A stretch of DNA of 33,069 nucleotides from Acanthaster planci (taxonomy: Eukaryota; Echinodermata; Asteroidea; Valvatida; Acanthasteridae). A model generated the notes under the pieces. The model ran no database searches. It saw only the letters and a program-made list of their open reading frames with translations, and was not told the DNA's origin. Position 1 is the first letter of the stretch, and each line of letters opens with the position of its first letter. The stretch covers positions 9,714 through 42,782 of the forward strand of contig NW_019091750.1 in NCBI RefSeq assembly GCF_001949145.1. Reading direction: 5' to 3'. Shown piece after piece: positions 1-9,520 of the stretch. Made by a program: the position numbers and the translations under genes.

Positions 1-1293
1 AGGGTTAAAGGTCTTTCCATTGCAATTCCAATCTCATGATATCATCAACTTCAAACCTCACATTTGTTGTCTGCATGGAGGTCACTGTACATGTGTCCAC
101 ATGTGCAGTGTACCAATTATCAGTGATGCAGGTTTTAGGGCAGGTCTTGGTATCAAGACCAGTCTTAAGACCAATTTTTAAAGATGTCAACAATTTTAAG
201 GTCTTGAATAAAAGAACTCAGTCTTGATCTTGGAGCACAATCTTGAGATCTTGTGAGGTCTCAAGTAGTATGAGACTTTATTGTTTTGCTCCTCGGGGAA
301 AAAAATCACAGAAATTTTTGTGGAAACACATTTGCTTCAAGTACGATCAATACAGCCAAAGTTGCACAAATTTAACGGTAGACTGGTTGCCGCTTCTCTA
401 TCAAGCCCTTTCTAGCAAGATGCCAAGCAGCATGAACCAGTATAGCAGTGCTTTAGCTCCATGCACGTTTTCACCAGTGTGGCGTGAGAGCAAATTCTGC
501 ATAAGGGAACTTGTGAAAATAACTGAAGGTCATACAAGACCTTCCGTGGAGAGTAAGTAAACAGAATTCTAAAATGTCTTTTCAAACTGTTCCCACCAAT
601 AAGTGTTCTGGTCACGCTGAAGTTATAGTCAGTCAGGAAACCAGAGGTAGAATGCTTTATTTTCTGTAGTTTTAATCAAAAGTAACTTCAACTCCACATT
701 ATAAGACTGTTATATTTTCATATTTTCATTATCAGACTATTTTATTTTAATGAAGATCAAGTTAAGTCATTATATATCAGTTAGATATAAATTGCAGGGA
801 GTAAACCGGGAAACACTATTTCTGTGGATCAGCAAAGAACTTAGAATTTGTGCTTGTGTCCTCCTCTCTGTGTTACAATAATTAAGTGATGTTCCAAGAA
901 TCTATCAAGAACATATGTGCCCTCAGGTTAAGGGCATCAACTTTGAAAGAGTGCCTCTGTTTTGTTTACCATTATCTTTGTAAATAAAACAGCTGGCTGG
1001 CGTTCTTGCAAAGATTGTTGGTGCTTGACGTTAGATGTTCTGCTTGCCCAAGCACACTAATAAATAAAATAGCACACTGGAAACCAAAATGGTGTTTTAC
1101 AGTCATATAAATTTCATGCATGAATGTTGTTGCACACTGAGATACACGTATCATTTAGTAGCCGGTGTTCTAGCCAGGCATTCAAAAGCATATCCGGCCG
1201 ATTCAATGAGCAAAAACCCTGACACAGTGAAAACCCCTGATAAGCAATCGATACACTTCTATTTTCCAGGGGAAGAGTTGCTAATATTAAGTT
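1..1293. other. Non-coding left flank, no gene recognised
   Basis: AT-rich DNA with only short chance ORFs on both strands. The segment around 120-285 is mildly repetitive (recurring AGTCTTGA/TCTTGAGA-like words) but does not form a clear tandem array. No RNA gene, transposon protein or splice-flanked exon is recognisable. It ends where the first repeat of the DIRS-like element begins. Confidence 0.6.
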
Positions 1294-1488
1294 GAAGAAA
1301 TATAAATATGTTCGGTTGAGCGACAGGAGCTTTTCTTCTTGGCGTACGGGTATGTCGCGTGAGGGCAGACCTTACGTAATCATGCAAATCATGTGCCAGG
1401 GCAGGGGAGTGGCACGACAGACGGGTCACTTCATGTTGGTTGGGCACAGTCCCCGCATCTGCTTGAAACCCTTTCCGTACTGTGTGTT
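1294..1488 (+). repeat. DIRS left-end repeat (A1)
   Basis: The sequence from GAAGAAATATAAATATG to CTGTGTGTT recurs at 1989-2200 with roughly 90% identity by eye. The second copy has an extra stretch of about 17-20 bases near 2023-2042. This copy marks the 5' end of the element and lies about 50 bp before the gag start. Confidence 0.8.
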
Positions 1489-1539
1489 GCATATACCTAT
1501 AATAGAAAGCTGACATAGTTGTATGTTTTAGGCCCCATA

Positions 1540-1757
1540 ATGTCTTCTGATGACAAGCCAGCTACCAAGGACGACATTAGGGCCATGCTTTCAGAGTTCG
1601 CAGAGGTTTTCGACAACAAGTTATCTAACACGAAAAATGAAGTCTTGGATTTGCACTCAAAAGCCTCTACCTTGTTGACTCAAAAATTGAAAGAGTCAAC
1701 CAGCGCCAAGTGGAGAAAAGAAGGAAACCAAAAGCAGTTTGACTTTAACTTGCAAGT
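1540..1757 (+). pseudogene. gag: DIRS gag-like protein, 5' part
   Basis: An ATG at 1540 opens an acidic/helical N-terminus (begins MSSDDKPATKDD) that resembles the gag-like ORF1 of metazoan DIRS elements. The frame runs to about codon 72 (FDFNLQ) and then leaves the family pattern at 1758, where a 586-bp segment containing joined element ends interrupts it. The tetramer AAGT occurs at 1754-1757 and again at 2340-2343. Continuing from the second copy keeps the frame, so the two parts clearly belong to one gene. The region is likely rich in alpha helix; no enzyme motif is expected. Whether the gap is spliced out as an intron or is an insertion is open (see findings). Confidence 0.7.
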
Positions 1758-1905
1758 ATCAGCTAAGTATATTTTCTTTGCATAACTCTAACCGGCGGAA
1801 ATTGGCAATAGTAGTTATTATGCACAGGGTAGGTGTTTTAACCCTATTTTGCTAGACAATTACATTCATGCCTTTCTTTAACCTGTTCAAAGTGCATTCA
1901 CTGTT

Positions 1906-1994
1906 CAGTGTTTTGGCCAAAATACACCAACACTACCGCAAATTCACTGGTGTTTGTGTACTTTTGTTCTTCAGACAGAGGTACTAGGGAAGAA
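1906..1994 (+). repeat. DIRS right-end repeat, internal copy (B1)
   Basis: 89 bp starting CAGTGTTTTGGCC and ending CTAGGGAAGAA. It matches 6241-6329 with a handful of substitutions and no length change. Confidence 0.85.
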
Positions 1995-2200
1995 ATATAA
2001 ATATGTTCGGTTGAGCGACAGGGGCGAATGAGAGCATATTTCTTTTCTTCTTGGCGTACGGATACGTAGTGTGAGGGCAGACCTTAGGTAATTATGCAAA
2101 TTACGTGCCAGGTCGGGGGAGTGGCACGACAGACGGATCACTTCACATTGGTTCGGCACAGTCCCCGCATCTGCTTGAAACCCTTTCAGTACTCTGTGTT
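1989..2200 (+). repeat. DIRS left-end repeat, internal copy (A2)
   Basis: Second copy of the 1294-1488 repeat. It follows the internal right-end copy directly and overlaps it by the shared GAAGAA. Confidence 0.85.
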
Positions 2201-2209
2201 AAAATAAAA

Positions 2210-2229
2210 AATAATAATAATAATAATAA
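2210..2229 (+). repeat. (AAT)n microsatellite
   Basis: About six AAT/TAA units follow the internal left-end repeat, after an A-rich stretch. Confidence 0.9.
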
Positions 2230-2343
2230 CTACAAGAATATATTGATAATACATTAACTACTGTTCCAGAATTAACGATTCCCGCTGTATTTTTTCTACC
2301 TTTTCTTTAATGTTTGGGGTAAATTGTGTTTGTACAGAGAAGT

Positions 2344-3103
2344 CAGAGAGATCATCCAGACGCTCAAAGGGAGAGTAGAAGACGACGGCAACCTGGAGGT
2401 AGCTGATATAAAGGCTAGTTTGGCGAAGGCCATAGCGGCGATTGACAAGCGCCAGAAGTTGATTAGGCTGGCAGATTCAAGTGTGTACAGTTGGGTGACC
2501 GTATCTGATTACGAGTCTCAACAGCTAGCTGACAATGAAGATGACGACGCCAAGATCACCAGCGCGGAGAACAGGGCTGCAAGGAAGGCCAAGCAAAAGA
2601 GAGCAGCGTCAACGACAACGAATCAGCAACAGAAGAAGACCAGATGGGACAGCAGCTCTTCTTGGGCGTCTACTGGCGATAGTTCTTTTCGACGCTCTTC
2701 CCAATCTTACCCCTACCTTTTCGGAGTGTCCAAATTCCAAGGGGGATCTTGCTTCATTTGTGGCAGCTTTGCCCATTGGAGAGTGACCTGCCCAAGAAGA
2801 TTCACCATCAGCAAACCAGCAACCGCAACTCCTCAGCTACAAACCAGTAGAGTTAAGTATACAGAAAACAAGGGTTGTAATAGGGTAGGCGAAACCATTC
2901 CATTTGTGGTTGAGGATTATTTTGAATATGAGCAAAAATATGGGTTACAGAGCATTAAAGTCGCAGGTAGATTAAAGAAACACTGTGCATTTTGGAAAGC
3001 CATTGCTCCACCTGATAATGTCTTGAGGACAATTGAATATGGTTATGTTATGCCTTTTGTTCCGAACCACCAGTTCTGCTTAACAACAACAAATTGGCTT
3101 TAA
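2344..3103 (+). pseudogene. gag: DIRS gag 3' part with zinc knuckle, running into start of RT region
   Basis: The frame is open from 2324 and family-like from about 2339 (EVREIIQTLKG). It contains a basic, Ser/Gln-rich stretch (about 2565-2715), then a retroviral-type zinc knuckle CFICGSFAHWRVTC (C-x2-C-x4-H-x4-C) near 2755-2796, which in gag proteins binds nucleic acid. After the knuckle the same frame enters the segment that precedes the RT palm in DIRS polymerases (GRLKKHCAFWKAI near 2967-3008, then a hydrophobic VLRTIEYGYVMPF). The frame ends at a TAA at 3101-3103 because of a shift; the RT continues in another frame. Gag and pol may have been one polyprotein or overlapping frames; I cannot tell from this copy. 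Confidence 0.75.
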
Positions 3104-3735
3104 TTCATAGGGAGTTCATAATTGATGCAGTTACCGAACTTTTACAGCTGGGCACTATCCAGAAAACAGAATCCATGCCCTAAGTAGTCAATCCATTGAC
3201 AGTTTCTGTTCAAAGTAACGGCAACAAACGTCTCATTCTAGATCTGAGGCTGGTTAACGAGAACCTAGACAAAGCTTCTATGAAGTACGAAGACAAGCGT
3301 ACGGCCCTTATGTTCCTAAAGAAGGGAGGTTATGTCTTTAAGTTTTATCTTAAATCTGGCTACCACCATGTGGACATTTGCACAGAACATGCCAAATATT
3401 TGGGTTTTTAATGGAAAGAAAACGATAAGTCTTTCTAACAGCTTCCATTCCGACTTTCCACTGCATCATATATATTCACAAAAGTAATCCGGCCACTCGT
3501 CAAAAAGCGGAGAAGTGAAGGAAAGTCCACTGTAGTTTATCTAGATGATGGGCTCGGGTTCGCACCCACTCTCCTGGAAGCACTGGTGATGAGCGAAGAG
3601 GTAAATCGGGACATTATTAGCTCAGGCTTTGTCCTTAATGTTCAAAAGAGTGTTTGGGTACGAGTTAGGTCGATTGAATGGCTGTGATATGAAATTAATC
3701 TGACTCGGGGTACTTTTCGGGTTCCTGACAGGAGA
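3104..3735 (+). pseudogene. DIRS reverse transcriptase, catalytic part, broken
   Basis: RT motifs in order: VNPLTVSVQSNGNKRLILDL (about 3189-3246), FYLKSGYHHVDI (about 3349-3384), LPFRLSTASYIFTKV (about 3442-3486) and the palm core VVYLDDGLG (about 3534-3560). The two aspartates are present in the YLDD form used by DIRS elements. In-frame stops occur near 3181, 3409, 3454 and 3685. Each falls where relatives have a conserved sense codon, so they look like point mutations rather than a recoding system. The enzyme would copy element RNA into DNA. The frame then continues into the RNase H ORF that opens at 3736. Confidence 0.8.
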
Positions 3736-4613
3736 GTGCTATCCATTAAGCAAGACATCAACAGTTTGATGCAGAAAGCGACAGCTCGATCTCTAGCAAA
3801 GTTGGTTGGCAAAATTATGTCAACGAATTTAGTCATAGGCAACATAGCCAATGTAATGACTAAGTATTTGCATCTTCTTATTGAGACCAGGTCGACATGG
3901 GATTCCGAATACTCAATTTCCCCAGAAGCTAGAGGCGAGCTGGAATTTTGGGAAAGTAATATAACTAAAGTGAATGAGGCCAGTTTAGGAACCTGCAAAG
4001 AATGTTCCAAAATTGTGCATTTGGATGCTGGTTCGACTGGTTTTGGCGGTTATCTAGTGGATACCGGGGAGGTGTCAGTACAGGGAACGTGGGACAATAT
4101 AGAGTCAGGGAAGAGCTCCGCTTGGAGGGAACTAAAAGCAGTTGATTTAGTTCTGGTATCACTGGCTACAAAGCTGTCTTACCGAAGGACCAAGTGGTTT
4201 TTACCAACAACCAGGCTGTTGCTAGGATAGCAACCAGAGGTAGTATGAAGAAAGAATTGCAAGAAATTGCTCTGAGCATTTGTAAGACGTACCTAATGCA
4301 TAATATCCACATCCAGATGGAGTGGATTCCAAGATCAAAGAATGAAAAGGCAGACAAGTTAAGTCGTATTGTAGATCAAGATGACTGGTGTGTTGCAGAA
4401 CACGTTTTTGCAGTTCTATGGGGTCCACATTCTATCGATAGATTCGCCAGTTATTATAACAACAAGACAAAAAGATTCAATTCAAAATACTGGAATCCAG
4501 GTTGTGAAGCAATTAATGCATTCACAGTAGATTGGAAAGCAGAGAATAATTGGGTAGTGCCTCCCATCCCTTTAATACCTCGAGTGCTAAAGCATATGTA
4601 TGGAAGCTTGTAA
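3736..4613 (+). pseudogene. DIRS RT thumb and RNase H domain
   Basis: The frame from 3736 holds the RT connection region and the first RNase H strand (HLDAGSTGFGGYLV, about 4018-4059, carrying the catalytic Asp). Then comes SSAWRELKAVDLV with the Glu. A one-base shift near 4190 moves the rest into the frame open from 4194: FTNNQAVARIATRGS (Asp replaced by Asn at the usual D/N position) and WIPRSKNEKADKLSR (about 4324-4368, with the last Asp). The post-RNase H segment (WGPHSIDRFASYYNN) is typical of DIRS polymerases. RNase H removes the RNA template during replication. Confidence 0.8.
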
Positions 4614-4868
4614 GGCCATTGGAACACTGGTTTGTCCATGTTGGTTTTCGGCCCCTTTCTGGCCGATGCTCTATCCAGACGGTCTCAATCCGGCGAGAGT
4701 AATAGTAGCGATTTGTGAACTTCCCGGGCAATGGGGGATATTTAACCCTGGTAGAGGGGGGGAATGCCGAGTTCCTGGCTAATATTAGGAGAAGTAAGAT
4801 TCTGGCAGTGAGGCTAGATTTCAGTTTTGACTGAGAATTGTATATGTTGACCAAGGCACAAAATCCGC
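4614..4868 (+). pseudogene. DIRS pol C-terminal region
   Basis: After a frameshift near 4600, the tract FSAPFWPMLYPDGLN (about 4648-4692) and PGRGG (near 4750) match the conserved tail found after RNase H in DIRS polymerases. The remainder is shifted and stops. The upstream end of the recombinase ORF cannot be placed exactly. Confidence 0.6.
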
Positions 4869-4895
4869 TTTATTTACAGATTCAACAGTGGAATA

Positions 4896-5834
4896 TGGCG
4901 AGAGAAGCATGAGGTCAGGGATCAAGACTTGAGGGAGCTCGCTCTGGAATTACCTGACATCGTCCTCAAATCTAGAGCTGACTATACTGTGAAGCAGTAT
5001 TCCTATGCTTTCAATAACTGGCACAAATGGGCATCGAATTATGGCAAGAAAAGCATCGAGGCCGATCCTTGCGATGTGGTGCTTTCTTTGGTCCATCTGG
5101 GCCGTTCGAGCAATTCTGCAGCATCCATAATTAAGGCAGTCTCGGCAATATCATGGGCACACAACACAACTGGCAGCAACGATCCAACCAAAACAACTTT
5201 GGTCAAATCTACAAAGGTTTGAAAAGAAAACTTTCTAAGCCCACCGTGAAGAAAAAGCCCATTACCCTAACAATTCTGTGAAATATGGTTGATTTGTATT
5301 TAAACTCATCATCTGAGTTCACAGTTGAAAAGCTCATGGACTTGAGAGCAGTAGTGATGTGCCTGATAGCCTACACAGGTTTTTTGAGAGTAAAAGTAAA
5401 ACTGACATTTACCACAACAGCAGAACAGTAGTTATTAGCAAGTGTGTATCTGGTTATTGCCCAGTACATGTATATTTATTTCAGAAATACATGTATATCA
5501 AATTAGCTGAGATAAAAGATGCTAGCTCTTTTGTGTTCCGTAGTTTGTCGAAAGTCAAAGCGGGTTATAAGCTTTAACGAATCAACCCATGTCGTATACC
5601 CGTGTGAGAGAAGTTACATGTATCTTACAGGCATTAAGTCCTTTGGTGGACGACGTTTCAAAGTTCAGGGTGCACAGCCTCAGGGCAGGAGGCGCCACAG
5701 TGGCAGCTTAAGCAGGTGTACCAGATAGGGTCTTCAGAAGACATGGAAGATGGAAGAAGGAGAATGCCAAAGATGGTTATGTTAAGGACAGTATGAAGGA
5801 ACTCTTAACAGTATCAAAATCTTTAGGTTTATGA
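4896..5834 (+). pseudogene. DIRS tyrosine recombinase, broken
   Basis: The recombinase would insert the circular DNA intermediate. The N-terminal core-binding domain is visible (RADYTVKQYSYAFNNWHKWA, about 4971-5031), followed by the SAM-like helices (VVLSLVHLGRSSNSAASIIK). After frameshifts come AYTGFLR (about 5371-5391, the first catalytic Arg), KSKTD (about 5395, the beta-hairpin Lys), VHSLRAGG (about 5669-5692, the H-x-x-R pair), HGRWK (about 5742) and KDGYVKD (about 5772) with the nucleophile Tyr. All catalytic positions survive, but the ORF is cut by stops (5220-5222, 5278-5280, one within the HSLR-to-HGRW interval) and shifts. The last in-frame TGA is 5832-5834. Confidence 0.8.
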
Positions 5835-6240
5835 AATGCAATTAAGTAATGTAGAAGTTTGAGACAGGTTTGCGGGGAAAAGAGAGAGAACTAAGACTAG
5901 TTCTGTCTCGGACGAAGTTGCAATGCCATGGATCAGTCCTACGTTTCTCATCCAAGGGGTGAGTTTTTGTAACACGGTCTTTAGTTCCAGTAACAACTTT
6001 GCCTTCTTGTAAAAAACAGAAGCTAGTTTCTAAGTTTTTTTAGCTCACTTACATGTATGTTCCACTCGTAGTATGAATCCTGGGTTTAAATTCAAAAAGA
6101 GAAAGATAACAAAAGAAGGTAATGGTACATGTATTTATGCACCAAAAAAAAGACAGTTTTGTGTCACCGTTTGAATCTAAGCGATCATTGTATATATGTA
6201 AACCTTCAAGGTGAAAACGGGCACTGGGTGAAAGTGTGTC
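5835..6240 (+). other. DIRS 3' untranslated region, no ORF
   Basis: Lies between the recombinase stop and the right-end repeat. It is AT-rich, with TACATGTA palindromes near 6050 and 6126. No coding motif seen. Confidence 0.6.
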
Positions 6241-6329
6241 CAGTGTTTTGGCCGAAATACACCAACACCACCGTAAATTCATTGGTGTTTGTGTACTTTT
6301 GTTCTTCAGACGGATGTACTAGGGAAGAA
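6241..6329 (+). repeat. DIRS right-end repeat (B2)
   Basis: 89-bp match to 1906-1994, same length. It ends AGGGAAGAA and then diverges (AAAGTGAAATC), which defines the element's right end. Confidence 0.85.
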
Positions 6330-7550
6330 AAAGTGAAATCAAAAATTTGAAAAAAAAAAACCAGTTTCACAACGCGGCACAGCTAGCTAGGTACACACAC
6401 GAAAGTACATGTTCATGTACAACTGTACGTACATGTACACCCAAGTTTCCACTCTGTGCAGAATCACATATGCGCAGCATGCACAATACTGGCTCCCGCC
6501 CTGCTACTGAGAAGGTAATACAAGAGTAGACGGGTCTGGAGCCAGACTAAGGCTCGGATTGTGCACAGCTACAGCTGTGATGGTATGGCTGGCAGCACAG
6601 AAATTGCCCAATCCATTCATAGTATCGCCTCAAAACTGACCGAAGTAATATACGAGTACAAGTAACTTGTCACAAACCCTGGTCTTTCTCTTCAGATTCT
6701 TCTAATACATTTAGGCCTACATCGATGGTTATTTTGATATACTTCGTGGTACCATTAAGTTAAGATATACTTCGTGGTTCACGAAGATGATTTTTGGTAA
6801 GACCGTGGCACACACACGCTGTCTGTACCACATCCATGCACAGTCTTGAAGTGTTTCTTTTCGTATCAATCTTCACATTTCCTTCGTAATTTCGGTATCG
6901 TTAATCATTCTCATTTATTTTTCGTAGTATGTGCTGTTATTTTAACACCATATTTTCATTATTTTCAGCACAAACATCTAACCTTGTGATAATAGGAATA
7001 AGTTTGGAATGATGTGACATATTCGTTTTGACAAAAGTTTTAGAACCTAGCAAGAAAGTACATTGTACATGTATGTGTACAAACAATGGTGAATTAAGTT
7101 AATTTTTAAGTAGGCATGCCTGTTTCTGTATGTACATGTACGTGTATGCGTAGAATGTTAATCATACATTTTGAATTAAAACCCCAAGAATCTATTCAGA
7201 TTGAAGTTTTTCAAAATGAAATGAAAAGTGAGCTGAAGGCCTCTTAAGCTTTTCATTGATGCACATCAAAACAATTTTGTACCAAGGAACTTGCACATGT
7301 TAAATACAATTGTGTAGTAATGAAATGTGGATCAGATATTTATTAGACATTTGCCCCTTTCCTTAGCAAAAGCAAAATAAAAACACAAAGCAAAGCCGCC
7401 CCCCAACAAAAAGTAGAGAAAAGGGTAAAAGTCAGTGTAAAACTGATAATTTTGCTTTTTACAGTGACTGAATGGCATGGAATGGGGGTAATGGGAGCTT
7501 AAAACAAAGCTGTTATATTTAACATAATAACTTTTAAACAGTGCCCTCAG
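6330..7550. other. Non-coding AT-rich DNA
   Basis: No gene recognised. It contains a cluster of GTACATG/CATGTAC words at 6391-6442 and 7050-7145, and a 15-bp direct repeat GATATACTTCGTGGT near 6737 and 6766. Short ORFs lack family features. Confidence 0.55.
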
Positions 7551-8050
7551 GTGTCAAATACATGTAATATCAAGTCAACCCCCGGCCTGGGCATTTTCCA
7601 TGATGTGAAAGCTGAAAAAAACCCTGAAAACTGCACATCTTTCTTTTTAGACAATTTAGACAAACAAGGCCTTGATCTTTACCCTAGCCATCGTGGCCAA
7701 TGGCCGTGTGCCCTTCCAAGTTGGCTGTTATGCCCTTCCAAAAAACTCACATGTCGCGGCCACCTTGGCCATCGTGCCCTTCCCCCTTTGCAGCCAGCTG
7801 TGTGTGTAATGAGAGTGTACCATGTAAGCCAATGCATGCAGTGTGATTCCGAATTGGGGAGAGTTCAACCTTTTGGGCTGCATTTGGGCGAGCTACATGT
7901 ATTGGTGCTAACCCGAGTACTATCCGAAGTGCACGACTGGCAGGAGTACCGTCCTCGGGTCAGCGAGAGTATACTCCCCATCACAGAGGAGTATACGCCT
8001 GACCCGAGTGTAATGCGCGCGCATCCACACTCGGGTTATCGGGAGTAACC
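7551..8050. other. Probable dispersed-repeat segment, chance ORF of 165 codons
   Basis: A + strand frame is open for 165 codons but starts from a non-ATG codon. Its translation is compositionally odd, with no domain or repeat I know. The DNA from about 7660 to 7790 is a run of GGCC/TGCCCTTCC words resembling the segment at 9412-9520, and its end is dominated by a hairpin (7954-8008). I do not call a gene here. Confidence 0.4.
7954..8008. repeat. Imperfect inverted repeat (long hairpin)
   Basis: The arms CTCGGGTCAG...GAGTATACTCC (7954-7977) and GGAGTATAC...CTGACCCGAG (7988-8008) pair with a short internal mismatch and a 10-base loop. Related CCCGAGT/ACTCGGG words flank it at about 7912 and 8029. 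Could be the core of a small palindromic element. Confidence 0.7.
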
Positions 8051-9411
8051 ACGGGAACGCAGCCTAGGATATCATTTTCAGCGCTGTACCGGTGAGCAGC
8101 GTATTTTGAAAGCAAATTTGCACAACTAAGTCGGAAACCATGCGAGTGCTTATTGTGTTAAGAATAAGTTTTGACCATTCGCCAGGCCTTGGCCCCTATA
8201 TCTCAAAATCATGCCGTCACACGATCGTATAAAGAAACACTAAAAGGATGCTTTCTTATGGGAGGGCTAAAAGTGCCAGAAGCTTGAAAACCTGTTTTCC
8301 AGAAAAAGTAGGGATCAAGTATTTATAAACTTGTGAACTCCGGCAAAGTAGGCACTCAGTCTAGACTCGAAAAAATAATGACTTTGAAATGCCAACATGT
8401 ACTGCTTGCTGACTTACGTGGCGTGCTGCCTTAATACCCTCCATATAATTCATTGCACCAGTTTAATTGCTTTGATCTGCCCTGGTTTATTTCTATCGCC
8501 GTTGTCGATTCAGGTAAGTTTGTCCTTGATTTTGATCATCCCTCCATACTGAGGACGACCTGTGCATGCCGTTGGTACTGACATAACGCTAGCACGCACA
8601 GCACACATGTCATGCACTGGCACGTGCACGAGGGATCTTGGGCTGGCCGCAAGTAAAACTTCGTTCAATAGGGCAACCCCAAAAAGGGACAGAGCCCATG
8701 CGCGTGCACTAGAGGGGGTACTGGTATTGATGTGAATACTGAGGAAACGCCTTTGTGGTCGCTCGCGCGCAGGCAATGTACATGTAGGCCTACTCCACGT
8801 CGGTATCAACAACGAAGCTCTAGAAATCAATTGTTTGTTTACAGCCCACTTCTTACCAAGGATTTTTTTTTTGGTTTTGTGGAAAAGGAACCGAGAAAAC
8901 ATGCCGACTTGAATGAAACGACGGCTTATAAAGGCCTACTTAAAAATTATCAATGGAAATGCATCAACACACGATCGGTACTTTTATCAAAAGGCCCACT
9001 TATGAGTTGCATGATGCCGACTTGACAAGAGTTTTCGGTAATCATTTAGCAAACAGTAAACATTTTAAAAGGATCTCCATTTCATTTAAATAAAAGGACA
9101 TACACTGTTTATTATATTTCAAACTTAGTTTAAGGAGGTTAAGAATCCTTGAATTCTAATGGGAAAGGGATACAAAATCTAAGGAAGCATTAAATCAGAG
9201 TCTGGATTCAGAGGGAAAAAATCGTTTGGATAATTGTAATTGATTAAAAAGGAACATTATAATTTTATACAGTGAATTCCATTAATAATAGCAGCACGAT
9301 AAACGCCTTTTATTGAAGGGGGATGGCATGGTGTACAAGAACTGAAAAATAGCTTATAGGCCTACTCATGACATGACTGAATGTCAAAAAAGCAAATCAA
9401 ATGTTTTAAAA
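8051..9411. other. Non-coding DNA, no gene recognised
   Basis: The ORFs at 8510-8902 (-) and 8732-9025 (+) overlap each other in antisense and show no domain, signal peptide or repeat. I regard both as chance. Confidence 0.5.
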
Positions 9412-9520
9412 TAATCGGCCTTGGTCCCCCCTCGATCTGGCCTGGTGCCCTGTTGAAATTTGATGAAGGCAAGGCCAAAGTGGCCTGCCCCTTTTTTCCC
9501 CAAGATCGAGGCCTGCAAAC
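9412..9520. repeat. GGCC-rich dispersed repeat fragment
   Basis: Words such as CGGCCTTGGTCCCC, CTGGCCTGGTGCCCTG and AAGGCCAAAGTGGCC recur in a pattern like that at about 7660-7790. Likely a fragment of an interspersed repeat; the family is not identified. Confidence 0.35.

Larger units (their letters stand above)
1758..2343 (+). repeat. 586-bp segment interrupting gag, contains joined DIRS ends
   Basis: It is bracketed by AAGT (1754-1757 and 2340-2343). Its core is the right-end repeat (1906-1994) fused to the left-end repeat (1989-2200), sharing the GAAGAA join. This is the arrangement expected of a circle junction or of the internal B1A2 block of PAT-type elements. The flanks (1758-1905 and 2201-2339) match nothing else in the window that I can see. 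The 3' flank is pyrimidine-rich and ends TTTGTACAG. Confidence 0.7.
1294..6329 (+). mobile_element. DIRS-like tyrosine-recombinase retrotransposon, decayed
   Basis: About 5 kb. Reading left to right it holds a gag-like protein with a zinc knuckle, a reverse transcriptase with a YLDD core, an RNase H and a tyrosine recombinase, which is the gene set of the DIRS order. The ends carry non-identical sequences: a 195-bp repeat on the left (1294-1488) and an 89-bp repeat on the right (6241-6329). An internal segment (1906-2200) contains the right-end repeat followed directly by the left-end repeat. Such split direct repeats are known from PAT/Ngaro-type relatives, in which replication passes through a circle. 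No target-site duplication is evident, as expected for recombinase-mediated insertion. Coding frames carry several in-frame stops and shifts, so this copy is not autonomous. Boundaries are set by the repeat ends and may be a few bases off, because GAAGAA is shared by both ends. Confidence 0.85.

Noticed and set aside
3550-3580. tRNA-like GGTTCG word
   Set aside because: Lies inside the RT palm coding sequence; no cloverleaf can be formed around it.
3181-3690. Stop codons in the DIRS RT as recoding or suppression
   Set aside because: TAA, TAG and TGA are all used and frameshifts are also present, so mutation is the simpler reading.
7551-8048. 165-codon + strand ORF as a gene
   Set aside because: Non-ATG start, no domain, and the DNA is repeat-like with a large hairpin at its end; best explained as chance.
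8510-9025. Antisense ORF pair
   Set aside because: Each overlaps the other, with low-complexity or unremarkable composition and no recognisable motif.
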